This document shows positions 4,620 through 6,178 of a DNA stretch of 6,178 nucleotides, in pieces. The notes beneath the pieces were generated by a model that ran no database searches, was not told the DNA's origin, and saw nothing but the letters and a program-made list of their open reading frames with translations. The position numbers were made by a program, and so were the translations under genes. This DNA is from Candidatus Acidiferrales bacterium (GTDB lineage Bacteria; Acidobacteriota; Terriglobia; Acidiferrales; UBA7541). The stretch covers positions 1 to 6,178 of the forward strand of contig JASHWB010000302.1 of assembly GCA_030044295.1 (NCBI GenBank), read 5' to 3'. Position 1 is the stretch's first letter. Each line of letters begins with the position of its first letter.

Positions 4620-6059
4620 CTACGACCCGGCAGCCGTGCCCTTCGCGCTCGGTTCAACCTCGACTTTGGCCAGAAGCTCGTTAAATCTCGCCTCGCGGTC
4701 CTTCTGGTCCAACCCCTGATAAATCTCTGAAATCTGGGTCGCGTTCATGGAACAGAATTTTGGCCCGCACATGGAGCAGAACTTTGCCTCTTTGTAGAAA
4801 TCGTCCGGCAAAGTCTCGTCGTGCATGGCTTGCGCGGTTTCCGGGTCGAGCGACAGCGCAAATTGCTTTTTCCAGTCGAACAGGAACCGGGCATAGCTCA
4901 ACGCATCGTCGCGGTCGCGCGCGCCGGGCCGGTGACGCGCCACGTCCGCGGCGTGTGCGGCGATTTTGTAGGCGATTACGCCTTGGCGGACGTCGTCCGC
5001 ATTGGGCAAGCCCAAATGCTCTTTAGGGGTCACATAGCAGAGCATCGACGCGCCGTGCCAACCGATCATCGCCGCGCCGATCGCGCTGGTGATGTGGTCG
5101 TAACCTGGCGCGATATCCGTAACCAGCGGCCCCAGCGTGTAGAACGGCGCCTCGTAGCACAGTTCGTTCTCTTTCTTCACCTGCAGCTCGATCTGATCGA
5201 GAGGGATATGCCCCGGCCCTTCGATCATCACCTGCACGTCGTATTCCCAGGCCTTCTTGGTTAGCTCGCCGAGCACTTTTAGCTCGGCGAACTGCGCTTC
5301 GTCGCTCGCGTCGGCCAGGCATCCGGGACGCAGGCCGTCGCCGAGCGAAAAGCTCACGTCGTGTTTCTGGAAAATCTTGCAAATCGCGTCGAAATTCTCA
5401 TACAGGAAGTTCTGCTGCTTGTGGTAGCTCATCCACTGCGCCAGCAGCGCGCCTCCGCGGCTCACGATGCCGGTGATGCGGTTTCGGACGAACGGCAGAA
5501 ACTCGCGAAGAACGCCCACGTGGATCGTCATGTAGTCCACGCCTTGCTCCGCCTGCTCCTCGATCACTTCCAGCATCACTTGGATGTTCAAGTCCTCGGC
5601 TCGCCGGACGCGCGAAATCGCCTCGTAAATGGGCACCGTGCCGATGGGCACTGGCGAGGCGTTGATGATCGTTTTCCGAATCGATGGAATATCGCCTCCC
5701 GTCGAGAGATCCATCACCGTGTCCGCGCCGTAGTGCACCGCGCGGTGGAGTTTTTCGAGTTCCTGCGATGGATCGGAAGTCGTGGCGGAATTGCCGATGT
5801 TTGCGTTGATTTTGCAGTTGAACGCGACGCCGATTCCCATCGGCTCCAGATTGCGATGGTGGATATTGGCGGGAATGATCGCGCGCCCGCGGGCCACTTC
5901 ATCGCGCACCAGCTCAGGCGTGATTTTCTCGCGCAGCGCGACGTATGCCATTTCCTCGGTCACGATGCCCTGGCGCGCAAAATGCATTTGCGAAAAATTG
6001 CGCCCGTTGTCGTTCATCGCCGACGCGCGTTTTTCGATCCATTGGTCTCGCAGAGCCAT
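4620..6059 (-). CDS. thiC: Phosphomethylpyrimidine synthase ThiC
   Basis: A non-canonical radical-SAM enzyme that rearranges aminoimidazole ribotide into HMP phosphate, the pyrimidine precursor of thiamin, in the cytoplasm. From ATG 6059 it has 479 residues. Family signatures include NFSQMHFARQGIVTEEM (21-37), CKINANIGNSATTSD (82-96), MDLSTGGDI (116-124), PVPIGTVPIYEA (136-147), FSLGDGLRPGCLADA (237-251), MIEGPGHIP (278-286) and ITSAIGAAM (323-331). The C-terminal cluster motif is C428-x2-C431-x4-C436 (CSMCGPKFC). Most of the N-terminal domain of the roughly 600-residue E. coli and B. subtilis enzymes is absent, a normal short form. The frame is open to 6140, but ATG 6059 is chosen because GGGGGG lies five bases upstream and LRDQWIEKR matches the family just before the core. 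ATG 6017 and ATG 6101 are less likely alternatives. It heads a minus-strand group with the Rieske gene. Confidence 0.97.
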   Translation of the reverse strand: MALRDQWIEKRASAMNDNGRNFSQMHFARQGIVTEEMAYVALREKITPELVRDEVARGRAIIPANIHHRNLEPMGIGVAFNCKINANIGNSATTSDPSQELEKLHRAVHYGADTVMDLSTGGDIPSIRKTIINASPVPIGTVPIYEAISRVRRAEDLNIQVMLEVIEEQAEQGVDYMTIHVGVLREFLPFVRNRITGIVSRGGALLAQWMSYHKQQNFLYENFDAICKIFQKHDVSFSLGDGLRPGCLADASDEAQFAELKVLGELTKKAWEYDVQVMIEGPGHIPLDQIELQVKKENELCYEAPFYTLGPLVTDIAPGYDHITSAIGAAMIGWHGASMLCYVTPKEHLGLPNADDVRQGVIAYKIAAHAADVARHRPGARDRDDALSYARFLFDWKKQFALSLDPETAQAMHDETLPDDFYKEAKFCSMCGPKFCSMNATQISEIYQGLDQKDREARFNELLAKVEVEPSAKGTAAGS

Positions 6060-6064
6060 GACAA

Positions 6065-6070
6065 CCCCCC
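6065..6070 (-). promoter_or_regulatory. G-run Shine-Dalgarno sequence of thiC
   Basis: Minus strand GGGGGG (6070-6065), five bases before ATG 6059. It can pair with the CCUCC of 16S rRNA using one G-U wobble. It decides the start choice for thiC. It is also complementary to the loop of the upstream hairpin. Confidence 0.55.
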
Positions 6071-6135
6071 AGTCGCCTACGCAGCAGGAACGCTGCTCCA
6101 TAACGGCGCCATTATCGCACTGGGGATAACGGCGC
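6067..6135 (-). ncRNA. Structured thiC leader with SD-complementary hairpin loop
   Basis: Read on the minus strand, GCGCCGTTATC (6135-6125) pairs with GATAATGGCGC (6116-6106): an 11-bp stem with one G-U wobble and loop CCCAGTGC. The segment CCCCAGT (6125-6119), mostly in that loop, is perfectly complementary to ACTGGGG (6073-6067), which covers four G of the thiC Shine-Dalgarno run. Smaller hairpins flank it: arms 6143-6147/6152-6156 and 6081-6085/6092-6096. The wobble is a legal G-U pair only in RNA of thiC sense; the opposite strand would have a C-A mismatch, which favours function as thiC leader RNA. No TPP aptamer consensus (CUGAGA) is visible. It assumes transcription starts upstream of 6135. 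Confidence 0.4.
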
Positions 6136-6172
6136 AGCAATACGCTCCGGCGAGCGGACGAACTTTAATATA
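6111..6172 (-). promoter_or_regulatory. Two alternative -10 candidates for thiC
   Basis: TATATT (6172-6167, minus strand) would start transcription near 6160 and give a leader of about 100 nt; its -35 box would lie at or beyond the window edge. GATAAT (6116-6111) with TTGCTG (6140-6135) at 18-bp spacing would start near 6104 and give a leader of about 45 nt. In that case the hairpin sequence would be a DNA dyad over the promoter, not leader RNA. Neither can be excluded. Confidence 0.3.
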
Positions 6173-6178
6173 GTTGCG

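Noticed and set aside
6060..6140. Longer thiC reading from the open frame start at 6140 or ATG 6101
   Set aside because: The added residues do not resemble ThiC, would span the hairpin region, and lack a Shine-Dalgarno site. ATG 6059 has GGGGGG five bases upstream and starts at the conserved LRDQWIEKR.
5361..6173. 270-codon plus-strand open frame opposite thiC
   Set aside because: Entirely antisense to conserved ThiC sequence, His/Arg/Val-rich with no recognisable domain.
6060..6178. TPP riboswitch upstream of thiC
   Set aside because: GCGATAATGGCGCC looks superficially like the GGAUAAUGCCAGC part of the TPP aptamer, but the CUGAGA segment and the flanking conserved bases are missing. An aptamer beyond the right edge of the window cannot be excluded.

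Overview
The window is a high-GC bacterial chromosomal segment with six or seven ordinary genes and no mobile element, CRISPR array, rRNA or tRNA that I can see. The best taxonomic guess is an uncultured soil-type Acidobacteriota. This rests on general resemblance of the ThiC and the MARGWESK small protein to acidobacterial proteins, and on TAAAAT -10 boxes placed directly before ATG codons. It comes from memory of family sequences, not from a search.

Layout, left to right. A small charged protein of unknown function (68-325, +) is preceded by a leaderless-type promoter. It converges on a metallo-beta-lactamase-fold hydrolase with a C-terminal PilZ domain (407-1654, -), and an 80 bp palindrome-rich gap that may act as a two-way terminator separates the two. 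A divergent intergenic region (1655-1814) with two dyads and two promoter candidates leads to a cation diffusion facilitator metal exporter (1815-2756, +). The exporter converges on and overlaps by 12 bp the DNA glycosylase gene mutM/fpg (2745-3611, -). To the right, all genes are on the minus strand. In transcription order they are thiC (start 6059), a Rieske [2Fe-2S] ferredoxin, an EVE-domain protein and mutM, with gaps of 53, 101 and 83 bp.

Functional picture. ThiC makes the pyrimidine half of thiamin and carries an oxygen-sensitive [4Fe-4S] cluster. The small Rieske protein just downstream could be co-transcribed with it. The EVE protein (modified-base reader fold) and MutM (oxidised-purine repair) share a base-damage or base-modification theme. 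EVE and mutM each have a -10-like box of their own, so one four-gene operon is not proven.

The most interesting non-coding signal is upstream of thiC. It contains an 11-bp hairpin whose loop is perfectly complementary over 7 nt to the G-rich Shine-Dalgarno region of thiC. No TPP-riboswitch consensus is visible in the 119 bp available. The most interesting protein is the hydrolase-PilZ fusion, which suggests a c-di-GMP-controlled hydrolase.
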